Shown in pieces: positions 18,355 to 27,244 of a stretch of 39,707 nt of DNA (within the stretch, counting starts at the first letter, position 1; the number at the start of each line of letters is the position of its first letter). A program made the translations under genes and the position numbers. The stretch covers positions 1-39,707 of the forward strand of contig JAUWHO010000018.1 of NCBI GenBank assembly GCA_030605835.1. Reading direction: 5' to 3'. A model generated the notes under the pieces. The model saw only the letters and a program-made list of their open reading frames with translations, was not told the DNA's origin and made no database searches. Origin of the DNA: Candidatus Zixiibacteriota bacterium. GTDB taxonomy: Bacteria > Zixibacteria > MSB-5A5 > DG-27.

Positions 18355-18389
18355 GCCGGGGCGGGGAGGGAGAAACCAACCGCCCCGGC
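18355..18389 (+). other. Intercistronic GC-rich hairpin
   Basis: GCCGGGGCGG (18355-18364) pairs perfectly with CCGCCCCGGC (18380-18389) across a 15-nt loop, 15 nt after the receptor stop. No T-run follows. It is more likely an mRNA 3'-end stabiliser or partial attenuator than a full terminator. Confidence 0.6.
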
Positions 18390-18430
18390 CATTGAGCATA
18401 TCCGCTGAACGAAATATCTGGAGTTAGTAG

Positions 18431-20986
18431 ATGGAGAAAACTAAATTGAAAATCGGAAGTTTGTTGCTGGCAGCGGCAGCTTTCCTTCTGGTCTGGGGAC
18501 AGTTTTCAGTTCTGCCCGCCCGCACCAACGACCAGAAAGAGCGCCCCTTCCGTCTGGAAAAAGTGACCGGCACCCCCAACCTGCTCAATTACACCCACCG
18601 CATCTCCAATCTCTGGTTTACAATCCAGAACAATGGGCTTTTGGGCAGTTTCATGGGGGAGAACATCGACCCCGAGACCCTGGAAGCCGCCCCTTCGTGT
18701 GAATTCCCGGCGGGATCAAACATCGAGTATCTCTTCGAATGCGCCCTTTGGATCGGGGCCATCGTCGATGGCGACACCCTGATCTCCTGCGGCACCGATG
18801 GCTGGTGGGACATCCGGGAGATGTATCCAGACGAGGCCGGCAAGATCACCGGCGAGATCTGGTTGCGCTCCACCAGGCCACCGAGCGCCTATCCTCGTAA
18901 TCGCACCGACATCTATCCAAATCAGATCGACAGCAGCTCCGCGGGAACCCCACAGGGGGACAAGTTCGGGATTGAGGCCATCTCCGAGGAGGATTTCATC
19001 GCCACTTACACTGATACCAACACCGCCTCCTTCGTGGAGGTCGATCCCATCGATCAGCGCATCCACAAACCCCTGTGGGTGGAGATCGTCCAGAAGAGCT
19101 ACAGCTGGAGTTACGAGTATGCCGAGGATTTCTTGCTCTTAGACTACGAGGTCACCAACATCGGAAACCAGGAGCTGGAGAATCTCTGGCTTGCCTTCCA
19201 CGTCGATGCCGATGTTGCCCACAGTGGCGCCGGTTCTCCGGGTGCCCAGGACGATATGACCGGCTTTCTGGAGAAGTACCCGACCATCGAGGGCATTGAC
19301 TCCCTCGAGATCTTCACCGGCTATATCGCCGATGTTGACGGCGACCCCACCGGTGGAGTCTGGGATTACAGGAGCTGTCGTGGAGTCTCTGGGGTGAGGG
19401 TAGTACGTTCCCCCTCAGAAACCATCGGCTTCAACTGGTGGATTTCCAATACCAACGCCGCTTTTGACTGGGGACCACAGCGTGCCGACAATTATCGGAT
19501 ATACCAGGATGGGAACATGGGGACTCCCACCGGAGACCCCGGCAGATACTACGCCATCTCCAACGGCGAGTTCGACTACGACCAGATAACCTGTGCTTTG
19601 AATCACCAGGGCGAAGGCTGGTTGCCACCCTTATCACCTTCGGGCAATGCCAAAGACTTGGCCAACGGCTACGACACTCGTTATACATACTCCTTCGGAC
19701 CCTTTGAAAAGATTTCCCCGGGTGACACCCTCATCGTAACCGTGGCCTACATCTGTGGCGCCGACTTTCACGTCCGCCCGGATGACGCCGACGCCTTCAT
19801 AGACAGTCCCGACGACGAGGCTCTGGTGAACGAGTATTACTCCCGCCTAGACTTCGCCGATTTCGCCATCAACGCCACCTGGGCGGGGTGGGTTTACGAC
19901 AACCCCGGGGTGGACACCGACGGTGATGGCACTCGCGGCGAATTCGTTTTAAACGCCGAAGGTGATACCGTTTGGATCAAGGGCGACGGGGTTCCAGATT
20001 TCGCGGGACCGCCGCCACCACCCTCACCGGCGTTAACCTTCAAAGTCTCGCCCGGAGTAGTCACCATAATCTGGAACAGTCTGGAGTCAGAGAACCAGAA
20101 TGACACTTTCAGCGGACTCAACGATTTCGAGGGCTACAAAGTTTACTGGTCAAAGACGGGACGGCTGGACGATTACGACCTTCTGGCGGCATACGACTAC
20201 ATCGATTATGACTCGATTTTTCATGAATCCGGCAGACTCAAGAAGTGGAAGAAGCCCCCGATTCGCTATGAGGCTTTGAAGGAGAAACATCCGAACATTG
20301 ACTTTTACAAATACCCGCCCTATGCCCCCTTGCCTCAGGGGGGATATGACACCTTGTATACGCCTCACAGTTTTAACATAGGTTTTGGAGACAGCATCGA
20401 TCTGGAGCTTGATCCTGACCTGGAGGATGTGATACTGGATTCCACCACCATCTATGTTGACGAGATCACCGGCGACACCACCAACGTGAGGTGGTATTCT
20501 AAGAAGTTCAAGGACCTTTTAGAGAGCCAGGCGTTGTATTTCGCGGTGACCTCTTTTGACTACGGGAACCCGGTTACCAAGCTATCCCCGATAGAATCGT
20601 CCAAGGCCATAAACGCTACCCTGTTGTATCCGACCGCGACCGGTGAGGACATCACCGGGGAGGTATTTGTGTTTCCCAATCCTTACCGAATAGATGGCGG
20701 ATATACCGATGCCGGTTTCGAGGATCCCGACCATTCGGGTTGGACTCCCTGGGATCGGCGAATCCATTTCGGCAACCTGCCGGAGAAGTGCACCATCAGG
20801 ATATTCACATTGGATGGGGATTTGGTGGACACCATCGAGTATGATCGCAGCCTCCCCGGGACCCTGGAGTTTGCTGAGTGGAACCTGATCTCCCGCAACA
20901 CCCAAGCGGTGGTCTCGGGGCTGTACATCTTCGCGGTGGAGTCCGAAAGCGGAAACTACCTGGGCAAATTCGTTATCATCAAATAG
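18431..20986 (+). CDS. Large exported protein with T9SS-like C-terminal domain, partner of the receptor
   Basis: 851 aa starting ATG 18431 with a hydrophobic export signal. The body is beta-rich and includes NLWFTIQNNGLLGS near the N-terminus and a central region in which DYEVTNIGNQELENLW suggests an immunoglobulin-like fold. A fibronectin-III-like stretch (VTIIWNSLESE...GYKVYWSKTG) lies near residue 540. The last 115 or so residues (VFPNPYRIDGGY, SGLYIFAVES, KFVIIK) resemble a sorting/anchoring domain related to, but distinct from, the NYPNPFN type. No catalytic motif is visible. It begins 91 nt after the receptor gene and 45 nt before the PorV-like gene. I infer a surface component of the same complex, perhaps analogous to SusD-like or PorU-dependent cargo, without homology evidence. 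Confidence 0.8.
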   Translation: MEKTKLKIGSLLLAAAAFLLVWGQFSVLPARTNDQKERPFRLEKVTGTPNLLNYTHRISNLWFTIQNNGLLGSFMGENIDPETLEAAPSCEFPAGSNIEYLFECALWIGAIVDGDTLISCGTDGWWDIREMYPDEAGKITGEIWLRSTRPPSAYPRNRTDIYPNQIDSSSAGTPQGDKFGIEAISEEDFIATYTDTNTASFVEVDPIDQRIHKPLWVEIVQKSYSWSYEYAEDFLLLDYEVTNIGNQELENLWLAFHVDADVAHSGAGSPGAQDDMTGFLEKYPTIEGIDSLEIFTGYIADVDGDPTGGVWDYRSCRGVSGVRVVRSPSETIGFNWWISNTNAAFDWGPQRADNYRIYQDGNMGTPTGDPGRYYAISNGEFDYDQITCALNHQGEGWLPPLSPSGNAKDLANGYDTRYTYSFGPFEKISPGDTLIVTVAYICGADFHVRPDDADAFIDSPDDEALVNEYYSRLDFADFAINATWAGWVYDNPGVDTDGDGTRGEFVLNAEGDTVWIKGDGVPDFAGPPPPPSPALTFKVSPGVVTIIWNSLESENQNDTFSGLNDFEGYKVYWSKTGRLDDYDLLAAYDYIDYDSIFHESGRLKKWKKPPIRYEALKEKHPNIDFYKYPPYAPLPQGGYDTLYTPHSFNIGFGDSIDLELDPDLEDVILDSTTIYVDEITGDTTNVRWYSKKFKDLLESQALYFAVTSFDYGNPVTKLSPIESSKAINATLLYPTATGEDITGEVFVFPNPYRIDGGYTDAGFEDPDHSGWTPWDRRIHFGNLPEKCTIRIFTLDGDLVDTIEYDRSLPGTLEFAEWNLISRNTQAVVSGLYIFAVESESGNYLGKFVIIK

Positions 20987-21031
20987 AATCGGTGTGGAAA
21001 AGAAGTGATTTGAGACAGTTAGGAGAATAAT

Positions 21032-21967
21032 ATGAAGAAGATCACAGTCGTCGGCCTGGCGATTCTTCTGACGTTGTCGGTCTCGGAGCTGGCTTTCGCG
21101 CAAGCCAAAGTCGGCACCGCCGGAGGACAGTTTCTGGAGATCGGGGTGTCGGCGCGAGCGGTGGGGATGGGGGAGGCGTTCATCGCAAACTGCGACGATG
21201 CCTCCGCGGTCTATTACAATCCGGCCCTGATCGCAACCCTCCCCCAGGCTCAGGTGATGCTCACTCACATTGACTACCCTGCAGATATCAACTATGAATT
21301 TGCGGCTCTGACCCTGCCGGTGCCACAGCTCCTGGGGGCCTTGGGTTTCGGCTTTTACTACCTGTCGACCGGTGATATGCCGTTGACCGATTATACTTAC
21401 CCACGAGGCAACGGTCAGACCTTCACTGCCCGAGACATTGCCGCCAGCGTCTCTTACGCCGCCAGCCTTACCAACCGTTTCTCGGTCGGCATCACCGTGA
21501 AATACATCGGGGAGTTCCTGGAGGAAGAGAAGGCCGTCGGCTGGGGTGCAGATGTCGGCACTCTCTATGAAACCGGCTTCAGGAATTTCAAGATCTGCAT
21601 GGTGATAGCGAATTTCGGCTCGGATAAGAAATTCATCGAGGAAAGCTACCCCCTCCCGATGGACTTCAAATTCGGAATGGCCATTGACGCTGTCAGTAAC
21701 AGCTCTCACCGGGTGGTGCTTGCGGTCCAAGGTTCCCATCCCAACGACAACCTGGAGAAATACAACACCGGGATGGAATACTGGTACAACGATATGGTCG
21801 CCTTGAGGATCGGCAACAGATTCGAAGATGATGCCGGAGGCGGTTTCACCGCCGGAGCCGGAGCGAAAATCCCGCTCTCGGGAGTAACTCTGCAAGCCGA
21901 TTACGGATATCACGACTTCGGCTGGCTTAAGGAGGTGCACCGCTTCTCCTTAGGTTTCTCATTCTAA
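21032..21967 (+). CDS. PorV/PorQ family outer-membrane protein
   Basis: 311 aa with a signal peptide ending near LAFA. The mature start carries the family hallmark GGQFLEIGVSARAVGMGEAF, then DDASAVYYNPALIA. A series of amphipathic strands forms a FadL-like 14-stranded barrel, closing with FSLGFSF. In Bacteroidetes, PorV shuttles T9SS cargo from the SprA translocon to the PorU sortase. PorQ-type relatives are also T9SS-linked. The family match is firm, but whether this copy is the general shuttle or one dedicated to this operon is unknown. AGGAG lies 6 nt before ATG 21032. Spacings of 45 and 37 nt to its neighbours indicate one transcript. Confidence 0.88.
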   Translation: MKKITVVGLAILLTLSVSELAFAQAKVGTAGGQFLEIGVSARAVGMGEAFIANCDDASAVYYNPALIATLPQAQVMLTHIDYPADINYEFAALTLPVPQLLGALGFGFYYLSTGDMPLTDYTYPRGNGQTFTARDIAASVSYAASLTNRFSVGITVKYIGEFLEEEKAVGWGADVGTLYETGFRNFKICMVIANFGSDKKFIEESYPLPMDFKFGMAIDAVSNSSHRVVLAVQGSHPNDNLEKYNTGMEYWYNDMVALRIGNRFEDDAGGGFTAGAGAKIPLSGVTLQADYGYHDFGWLKEVHRFSLGFSF

Positions 21968-22004
21968 GGTTTTGAGCAATAGCGGTTGCAGGAGGACACT
22001 TTAG

Positions 22005-23882
22005 ATGTTAACCAGGAATAGCTTATATCTCAAGCTGGGGGTAGTTTTCGCGATCACCATCGCTCTGGCATTACTGATCGGTTGCTCTTTGAAGAAGAAA
22101 GGGACTGCCTATGTAAATATTCCCCCGGTGGTTTTCTTCGCCAACGTCCCCAACGATTCCTCTTCTCTAGGTTATAATCCGGTTGTGGCCTGGTACGGAA
22201 CCGACATCGACGGTTACATAATCGAGTTCCAATACGTTGTTGTGAGGGACGCCGACCTCGGCGGAGTCTCACCAGCCGATTTCGCACAGGACTTCCCCGA
22301 CACCATCACCGATTGGATAGCGGTGGAGGGCACCCAGGACACCGTCCAGTTATACGCCTCGACTGACCCCAATGTATATATCAAGCAATACATATTCCTC
22401 CGCGCCTTAGATGACGACCAGGCAGTCTCCAGCATCAAATTCCGGACTCTCTCGAGGAATAACCACGCGCCGGCCACCGAAGGATGGTATCTTCTACCTT
22501 ACAGCCGCTTCGAGCATTGTGACGGTGATTCGTTTCCAATCTTCTATTGCTTGCCAGAGTTGAGCGACGAATTTGGAGGAATAGCCTTCCAGTGGTCTGG
22601 TTCAGATACCATCGATTACCCCGGAGACCAACCCCCCTTCGAATACCACTGGGCACTTTACGGTCCGCACGATACCTGTTACATCGACACCGCCCAGGTG
22701 GGGATATACGTTAACAATGGGGTGAGGTATGAGTCCTACGATTCCACCGCCAGTGATGTATGGGTCACAGACCAGTCTGTGGCCATGGCGGGTCTTCGCA
22801 GTGGCTATTATCTGTTTATGGTCAGAGCTCGCGATGACGCCTTCGTTCCCGACCCCACCGCGGCTATCGGCCTCATGCACGTAGTCGAACCGCTTTTCAT
22901 AAGCGACCCGGATTTGGCCACGGACATCGCCTTTGTTGACCTCTCTCGCTACGACCAGCACGCCATCTACAGGAAGGGTCAGGAGACTGTTCCCGATTCC
23001 CTGAGGGGGTTTTTCTATCGCGCCTTCGAGTCTGCGGGGATCGACTCTGCAACTCAAGTCGCCTTCTTCAGTGAGCCCAGTGGGGCCAATCAAGATCCAA
23101 TCCCGTTTTCGGAGGTGTTCAACTATAAACTCTTGCTGGTAGTCAACGAGGGGTACCGTTTCGCCATCCAACAGGATAAGCCCTGTGAAGAGCTTCGCTG
23201 GTATTTGCAGGCGGGTGGGATGGTGTGGATTGTCGGGAGACAGTGCTTTAAGTATCATAATACAGACACGCTCTGGTATTTCGAGGAAACTTTCGAAAGT
23301 GACCTATTGGCGGCTGATTACCTCGATCTCGAGACCAGTTGGTTCATAAGGTGGATACCCAGTCCGTTATTCCAGACCCAGGAGTTCATAGGAGCCTCTG
23401 CTTCCGCCAGCGATTTCCCCGATTTGTCGATAGACTCAACCCAGGTGGCTAGGATCTTCTACGGCGAGGCTTGGGATACCACCAAACTCCCCGGTGTGGA
23501 ACGGTTCTCCAGGGGCAGCAATTCCGAAACCCTGTATAAATTCATCTCTGGCGAACCAGAAGGCTCCAGCTTTCACGGCTGGCCGGTAGCTACGCGCCGA
23601 CAGGGTCCCAATTACAGATGTTCCTACTTCGCCTTCCCCCTCCACTACATTAAGCAAGAGCAGGCTAACCAGGTGATGTCCCTGATGCTCGGATGGTTTT
23701 TCTCACAACCGCCGTCGATTTACAGACAACCAATGCCTAGCTACATCAAGCAGAAGCAGATTAGTGAGATGATGCCCACCACCGTCAGATTGCATTTCTC
23801 GGAAACGCCATCAATTTACAGTAACGGGGGATCGACACCTCAACTCTCCTCTGGTCGTTCCAAAGTCACTCGCAATCCCTGA
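22005..23882 (+). CDS. Lipoprotein with Ig-like and GATase1-like regions, duplicated C-terminal segment
   Basis: 625 aa. The N-terminus has a lipobox (LALLIGC near residue 27), so it is probably a lipoprotein of the periplasm or cell surface. Residues about 38-150 (PPVVFFANVPNDS, VVAWYGTDIDGYI) look like an Ig/Fn3 module. From about residue 300 the pattern IAFVDLSRY...YKLLLVVNEG...LRWYLQAGGMVWIVGR resembles the Rossmann-type GATase1-like fold of the DUF4159/ThuA kind, without a visible catalytic triad. The last two segments are an imperfect 28-residue repeat, YIKQEQANQVM...PPSIYR and YIKQKQISEMM...TPSIYS. It is the final gene of the operon, and a strong terminator follows 25 nt after the stop. 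Role unknown. Confidence 0.8.
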   Translation: MLTRNSLYLKLGVVFAITIALALLIGCSLKKKGTAYVNIPPVVFFANVPNDSSSLGYNPVVAWYGTDIDGYIIEFQYVVVRDADLGGVSPADFAQDFPDTITDWIAVEGTQDTVQLYASTDPNVYIKQYIFLRALDDDQAVSSIKFRTLSRNNHAPATEGWYLLPYSRFEHCDGDSFPIFYCLPELSDEFGGIAFQWSGSDTIDYPGDQPPFEYHWALYGPHDTCYIDTAQVGIYVNNGVRYESYDSTASDVWVTDQSVAMAGLRSGYYLFMVRARDDAFVPDPTAAIGLMHVVEPLFISDPDLATDIAFVDLSRYDQHAIYRKGQETVPDSLRGFFYRAFESAGIDSATQVAFFSEPSGANQDPIPFSEVFNYKLLLVVNEGYRFAIQQDKPCEELRWYLQAGGMVWIVGRQCFKYHNTDTLWYFEETFESDLLAADYLDLETSWFIRWIPSPLFQTQEFIGASASASDFPDLSIDSTQVARIFYGEAWDTTKLPGVERFSRGSNSETLYKFISGEPEGSSFHGWPVATRRQGPNYRCSYFAFPLHYIKQEQANQVMSLMLGWFFSQPPSIYRQPMPSYIKQKQISEMMPTTVRLHFSETPSIYSNGGSTPQLSSGRSKVTRNP

Positions 23883-23907
23883 ACAACTTTCGCGCAAACT
23901 GAGATAC

Positions 23908-23939
23908 AAGAAAGAGGCCGGCTAACCGGCCTCTTTCTT
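23908..23939 (+). terminator. Strong, probably bidirectional terminator
   Basis: AAGAAAGAGGCCGG-CTAA-CCGGCCTCTTTCTT: a 14-bp perfect stem with a 4-nt loop and T-rich flank on the plus strand. It also serves as A-rich/T-rich on the minus strand. It separates the envelope operon from the convergent DUF4416 gene. Confidence 0.9.
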
Positions 23940-24020
23940 TCTATCCGCTTACTGATCGCAACCACATCCCGGGTTGAGTCCACAGTCCATAGCTTGCGGT
24001 TCAGGGACAGATTCAGGCCC

Positions 24021-24062
24021 CGGTCTGCTGTCTACTGTTTGCTGCTTGCTGGCTACCGCTGA
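24021..24062. repeat. Heptamer-periodic array between convergent genes
   Basis: Six 7-nt words in phase: CGGTCTG, CTGTCTA, CTGTTTG, CTGCTTG, CTGGCTA, CCGCTGA. They stop just before the DUF4416 stop codon at 24070. A shorter trace (GAGTCCA, CAGTCCA) lies near 23976. Confidence 0.6.
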
Positions 24063-24069
24063 TGGGGTC

Positions 24070-24603
24070 TCACCTCAACTGCGACAAATATCGTTCCCTG
24101 ACTCTCAGCAAGAAATCCTTCACCCTCTTTGTTCGATAATCGGGATATGTCCATTCCAACTCCTCGAACCGACCCTGTCTGAAGATCAGACTCACCTCGG
24201 CGAATATCCCCCCCTTTAGATATATGCGATGGGAGAAGTTCTTAGTACTGGCCAAAACTAACTTGCTGGCTTCCAGATAGCCGGGGTCGATATTCACTCT
24301 CCGTTTCAATTGACCGGGGACTACCTCGCCGAACCGTGCCTCCATACGATTTGTGAGAATCTTTATCTCCGCCAGATCTCCGGGATCGATCAGGTTCGCA
24401 AAGCTCAAGATGGCTCTTTTCAGACTCTCACCCATCTCTGTGCAGTAATACCGAGTGAAATCGAACGGGAACGGTTCGGTCTCCAGATCGATCTGGCCGA
24501 ACGGAGCCGCCAAAGTTGCCTTCACCTCCTCGTAGGATATGTTCTCGGAGAGAATCAAACCACAAAGAAGCTTGACCTTCTCAGGCTTCCCTATCTCGCC
24601 CAC
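24070..24603 (-). CDS. DUF4416 family protein
   Basis: 177 aa from GTG 24603, chosen because GGGGAG lies just upstream and homologous sequence begins there (GKPEKVKLLCGLILSE). An upstream in-frame extension only reads through the neighbouring gene out of its frame. Conserved stretches typical of DUF4416 are FDFTRYYCTEMG, RRVNIDPGYLEASKLVLAS, KNFSHRIYLKGGIFAEV and LEWTYPDYRT. Function of the family is unknown. Its start overlaps the end of the Fe-S protein gene by 23 nt, so the two are translationally coupled. The family length is usually about 180 residues, so this copy is full length. Confidence 0.88.
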   Translation of the reverse strand: MGEIGKPEKVKLLCGLILSENISYEEVKATLAAPFGQIDLETEPFPFDFTRYYCTEMGESLKRAILSFANLIDPGDLAEIKILTNRMEARFGEVVPGQLKRRVNIDPGYLEASKLVLASTKNFSHRIYLKGGIFAEVSLIFRQGRFEELEWTYPDYRTKRVKDFLLRVRERYLSQLR

Positions 24604-25282
24604 TGTCTCCCCTGCAGACTTTGACACAGAGTCCGCAAATGTACTGCCCGAAGTTCGCCTCTCTGGAGAACTTGCGAAGCTGCTCAAAGCACACCAGATG
24701 GTCAAACTCCTCCGGTCTTTCTTTGATGGCTCCAACTGGACAGACCTCCAGACAGAGTTTGCACTCACCGCAATCCCCACTCATCGGCTGATCTGGATTC
24801 AAGGGGATATTGGTTAACACCGTGACCAACCTTATCGCCGATCCGAAGCGAGGATTGACCAAGAGATTGTTTCTCCCTAACCACCCCAATCCCGCCAGTT
24901 GAGCAATCCGTTTGTGGGAGAGGTGAGAGGTCTGCTTTTTCCAATCAACGATGTAAGAGGCTGCAATTGGCAGAGCATCAAAGCCGAACGTGGTGATTCT
25001 GGATGAAATTCTGGTGGCGAGGTTATCCAAAAACATGTTGGTGTGGCGATAATGGGTCTTGTAGACGTGGGTCGGTCTGTCGATTATAGTCTCAAGCACT
25101 GGTGCAGACAAGACCGCCGCCATTGAGATGCCATACCTGAGCTCCCTTGCCGCCTCTCTGATCTCCTCGTGGAAACTCTCTGTCTCCAAGTTGATCTCCG
25201 CCACGCCAAAGAGCGCGGCTCCCGAAGAGAGAGCCTCACCCCTCAAAAGCTCAGTATAATCTCCCTCTCTTCCTTGTGACAT
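24581..25282 (-). CDS. QueG-related double [4Fe-4S] protein
   Basis: 233 aa. The N-terminal half resembles the cobalamin-binding half of epoxyqueuosine reductase (SSGAALFGVAEI, AASYIVDW, AQLAGLGWLGRNNLLVNP, GSAIRLVTVLTN). The C-terminal half has two four-Cys sets: C171-x2-C174-x2-C177-x3-C181-P and C198, C216, C219, C223. True QueG proteins are longer, with C-terminal HEAT-like repeats, and act on tRNA. This short form lacks them, so I call it a paralog of unknown substrate. ATG 25282 has no ribosome site. The promoter at 25291-25320 places the transcript start about 2 nt before it, suggesting a leaderless mRNA. DUF4416 follows in overlap. Confidence 0.85.
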   Translation of the reverse strand: MSQGREGDYTELLRGEALSSGAALFGVAEINLETESFHEEIREAARELRYGISMAAVLSAPVLETIIDRPTHVYKTHYRHTNMFLDNLATRISSRITTFGFDALPIAASYIVDWKKQTSHLSHKRIAQLAGLGWLGRNNLLVNPRFGSAIRLVTVLTNIPLNPDQPMSGDCGECKLCLEVCPVGAIKERPEEFDHLVCFEQLRKFSREANFGQYICGLCVKVCRGDSGRDREA

Positions 25283-25290
25283 AACAGCTC

Positions 25291-25320
25291 ATAATAAAAC
25301 CACGGCGAATCAAAAGTCAA
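25291..25320 (-). promoter_or_regulatory. Promoter of the Fe-S/DUF4416 pair (leaderless)
   Basis: Minus-strand TTGACT (25315-25320), 18-bp spacer, TATTAT (25291-25296). A start seven bases past the -10 would be at about 25284, almost on the ATG at 25282. Confidence 0.5.
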
Positions 25321-25363
25321 TCTCCTGGCAAGCTCTGAACAGCTGACGGAGGGGCAATTTATG

Positions 25364-25392
25364 TTGACTTTAGATGATACCAGAGTTACTTT
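25364..25392 (+). promoter_or_regulatory. Possible hutU promoter
   Basis: TTGACT (25364-25369), 17-bp spacer, TACTTT (25387-25392, only three consensus positions). It would give a leader of about 38 nt containing the GAGGA ribosome site. Confidence 0.35.
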
Positions 25393-25436
25393 TTTGGGAA
25401 GAGAGCAGTCTGGAACTTCGTGAAAGAGGAATCCCA

Positions 25437-27116
25437 ATGGCAGTTGAAACCAGAGCAAAACCTTTCACCTACACTCCCGTGAGGGCACCTCGGGGGAAAA
25501 GCAGAAGCTGCAAGGGCTGGCAACAGGAAGCGGCGTTGAGGATGTTTCTGAACAACTTGGACGAAGAGGTGGGGGAGAACCCCAGGGAGCTGGTTGTTTA
25601 CGGAGGTACCGGGAAGGCCGCCAGAAACTGGAGGTGTGCCCTCGCCATAATGAGATGTTTGAGGGAACTGGGAAATGACGAGACCCTGCTGGTGCAATCC
25701 GGCAAGCCGGTCGGAGTCTTCACTACCCACCCCTGGGCTCCGAGGGTCCTAATTGCCAACTCCAATTTGGTTCCCAACTGGGCCAGCTGGGAGCAGTTCC
25801 GGGAGCTCGACAGACTGGGACTGATGATGTATGGACAGATGACTGCCGGCAGTTGGATTTATATCGGCACTCAGGGGATCCTTCAGGGGACCTACGAGAC
25901 TCTGGCAGCAGTAGCGAAGAAACATTTCGGAGACGACCTCTCCGGCAGGTTTGTCTTGACCGGCGGCATGGGCGGCATGGGCGGAGCACAACCACTTGCG
26001 GCCACTATGAACGGCGCCGCCATCCTCTGTGTGGAGGTGGACAAGTCCAGAATCGAGAAGAGACTCAACACCGGTTACTGCGATAAAATGGCAACCGAGC
26101 TGGATGAAGCTCTCAGGTTAGTCCTCGAAGCTAAGGAGCAGAAAAAATCCCTCTCCATCGGGCTGGTGGGAAACTGCGCCGACACCCACCCGGAGATCGT
26201 CAAGCGAGGCGTCACTCCAGATGTGGTGACAGATCAGACCTCCGCCCACGATGAGTTGAACGGATACGTTCCCGGCGGGATGAGCCTGGAGGAGGCGTTG
26301 GGCCTCAGAAAGAAAAATCCCACAGAATACGCAAAGAGATCCTATGAGTCGATGGCCAGACACCTTCGGGCGATGCTCGATTTCCAGAAAGCCGGCAGCG
26401 TGGTCTTCGATTACGGCAACAATATCCGCGGTCAGGCTCAAAAGGCGGGAGTGGAGAACGCCTTCGATTTCCCCGGTTTCGTCCCCGCATACATTCGACC
26501 CCTCTTCTGTGAGGGCAAAGGTCCCTTTCGCTGGGTCGCTCTTTCCGGAGACCCCGACGATATAGCTAAGACCGACGAGATTGCCTTAAGACTTTTCCCG
26601 GAGGATAGAGCTTTATCCCGCTGGATAGAGATGGCGCAGGAGAAGGTCAAATTCCAGGGGCTGCCTGCTCGGATCTGCTGGCTCGGTTACGGGGATAGAG
26701 CTAAGTTCGGCAAGGCCCTAAATGACGCCGTCGCAAAGGGGGAAATCTCCGCTCCCATCGTCATTGGTCGAGATCACCTCGATTGCGGCTCTGTCGCCTC
26801 CCCCTACCGTGAGACCGAAGGGATGAAGGATGGCTCCGACGCCATAGCGGACTGGCCTCTTCTGAACGCGTTGTTGAACACCGCCTCGGGAGCCTCCTGG
26901 GTCTCAATTCACCACGGAGGCGGGGTTGGGATGGGGCTGTCAATCCACGCCGGGCAGGTGATCGTCGCCGACGGGACTAAGGAGACGGAGGAACGTTTGA
27001 AGCGGGTGCTCACCAACGACCCCGGAATCGGAGTTGCCCGCCACGTTGATGCCGGTTATAAAGAGGCCATCGAAGTCGCCAAGAAGAAGAACATAGAGAT
27101 ACCGATGCTGGAGTAG
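25437..27116 (+). CDS. hutU: Urocanate hydratase
   Basis: HutU converts urocanate to imidazolonepropionate, the second step of histidine degradation, using tightly bound NAD+ as an electrophile. The 559-aa protein from ATG 25437 (GAGGA 6 nt upstream) has the usual length. The NAD-binding stretch is [20 protein letters not shown] (about 175-194), [12 protein letters not shown] lies near 362-373, and the conserved cysteine is in [14 protein letters not shown] (C414, matching C410 of the Pseudomonas enzyme). The C-terminal [16 protein letters not shown] is also present. Family members are cytosolic homodimers. No hutH, hutI or hutG is seen nearby, so the rest of the pathway must lie elsewhere. 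Divergent from the Fe-S protein gene. Confidence 0.97.
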   Translation: MAVETRAKPFTYTPVRAPRGKSRSCKGWQQEAALRMFLNNLDEEVGENPRELVVYGGTGKAARNWRCALAIMRCLRELGNDETLLVQSGKPVGVFTTHPWAPRVLIANSNLVPNWASWEQFRELDRLGLMMYGQMTAGSWIYIGTQGILQGTYETLAAVAKKHFGDDLSGRFVLTGGMGGMGGAQPLAATMNGAAILCVEVDKSRIEKRLNTGYCDKMATELDEALRLVLEAKEQKKSLSIGLVGNCADTHPEIVKRGVTPDVVTDQTSAHDELNGYVPGGMSLEEALGLRKKNPTEYAKRSYESMARHLRAMLDFQKAGSVVFDYGNNIRGQAQKAGVENAFDFPGFVPAYIRPLFCEGKGPFRWVALSGDPDDIAKTDEIALRLFPEDRALSRWIEMAQEKVKFQGLPARICWLGYGDRAKFGKALNDAVAKGEISAPIVIGRDHLDCGSVASPYRETEGMKDGSDAIADWPLLNALLNTASGASWVSIHHGGGVGMGLSIHAGQVIVADGTKETEERLKRVLTNDPGIGVARHVDAGYKEAIEVAKKKNIEIPMLE

Positions 27117-27168
27117 TCTCCTCGACTAGGTAAAGCGACCCACTTGCAGCGAGAGGTCTTTTCCCATT

Positions 27169-27228
27169 CCGTAATCTCATGACCCAAACCGTAATCTCAT
27201 CACCCAAACCGTGATCCCGTAACCCAGC
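27169..27228. repeat. 20-nt tandem repeat, about three copies
   Basis: CCGTAATCTCATGACCCAAA (27169-27188), CCGTAATCTCATCACCCAAA (27189-27208), then a diverged third copy to 27228. It follows hutU and leads into the hairpin island. Confidence 0.8.
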
Positions 27229-27244
27229 TTGTCCCCATAACCGC

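Noticed and set aside
20582-21940. 452-codon minus-strand open frame over the 851-aa gene and the PorV-like gene
   Set aside because: It spans two well-supported plus-strand genes and the gap between them; composition is that of an antisense shadow.
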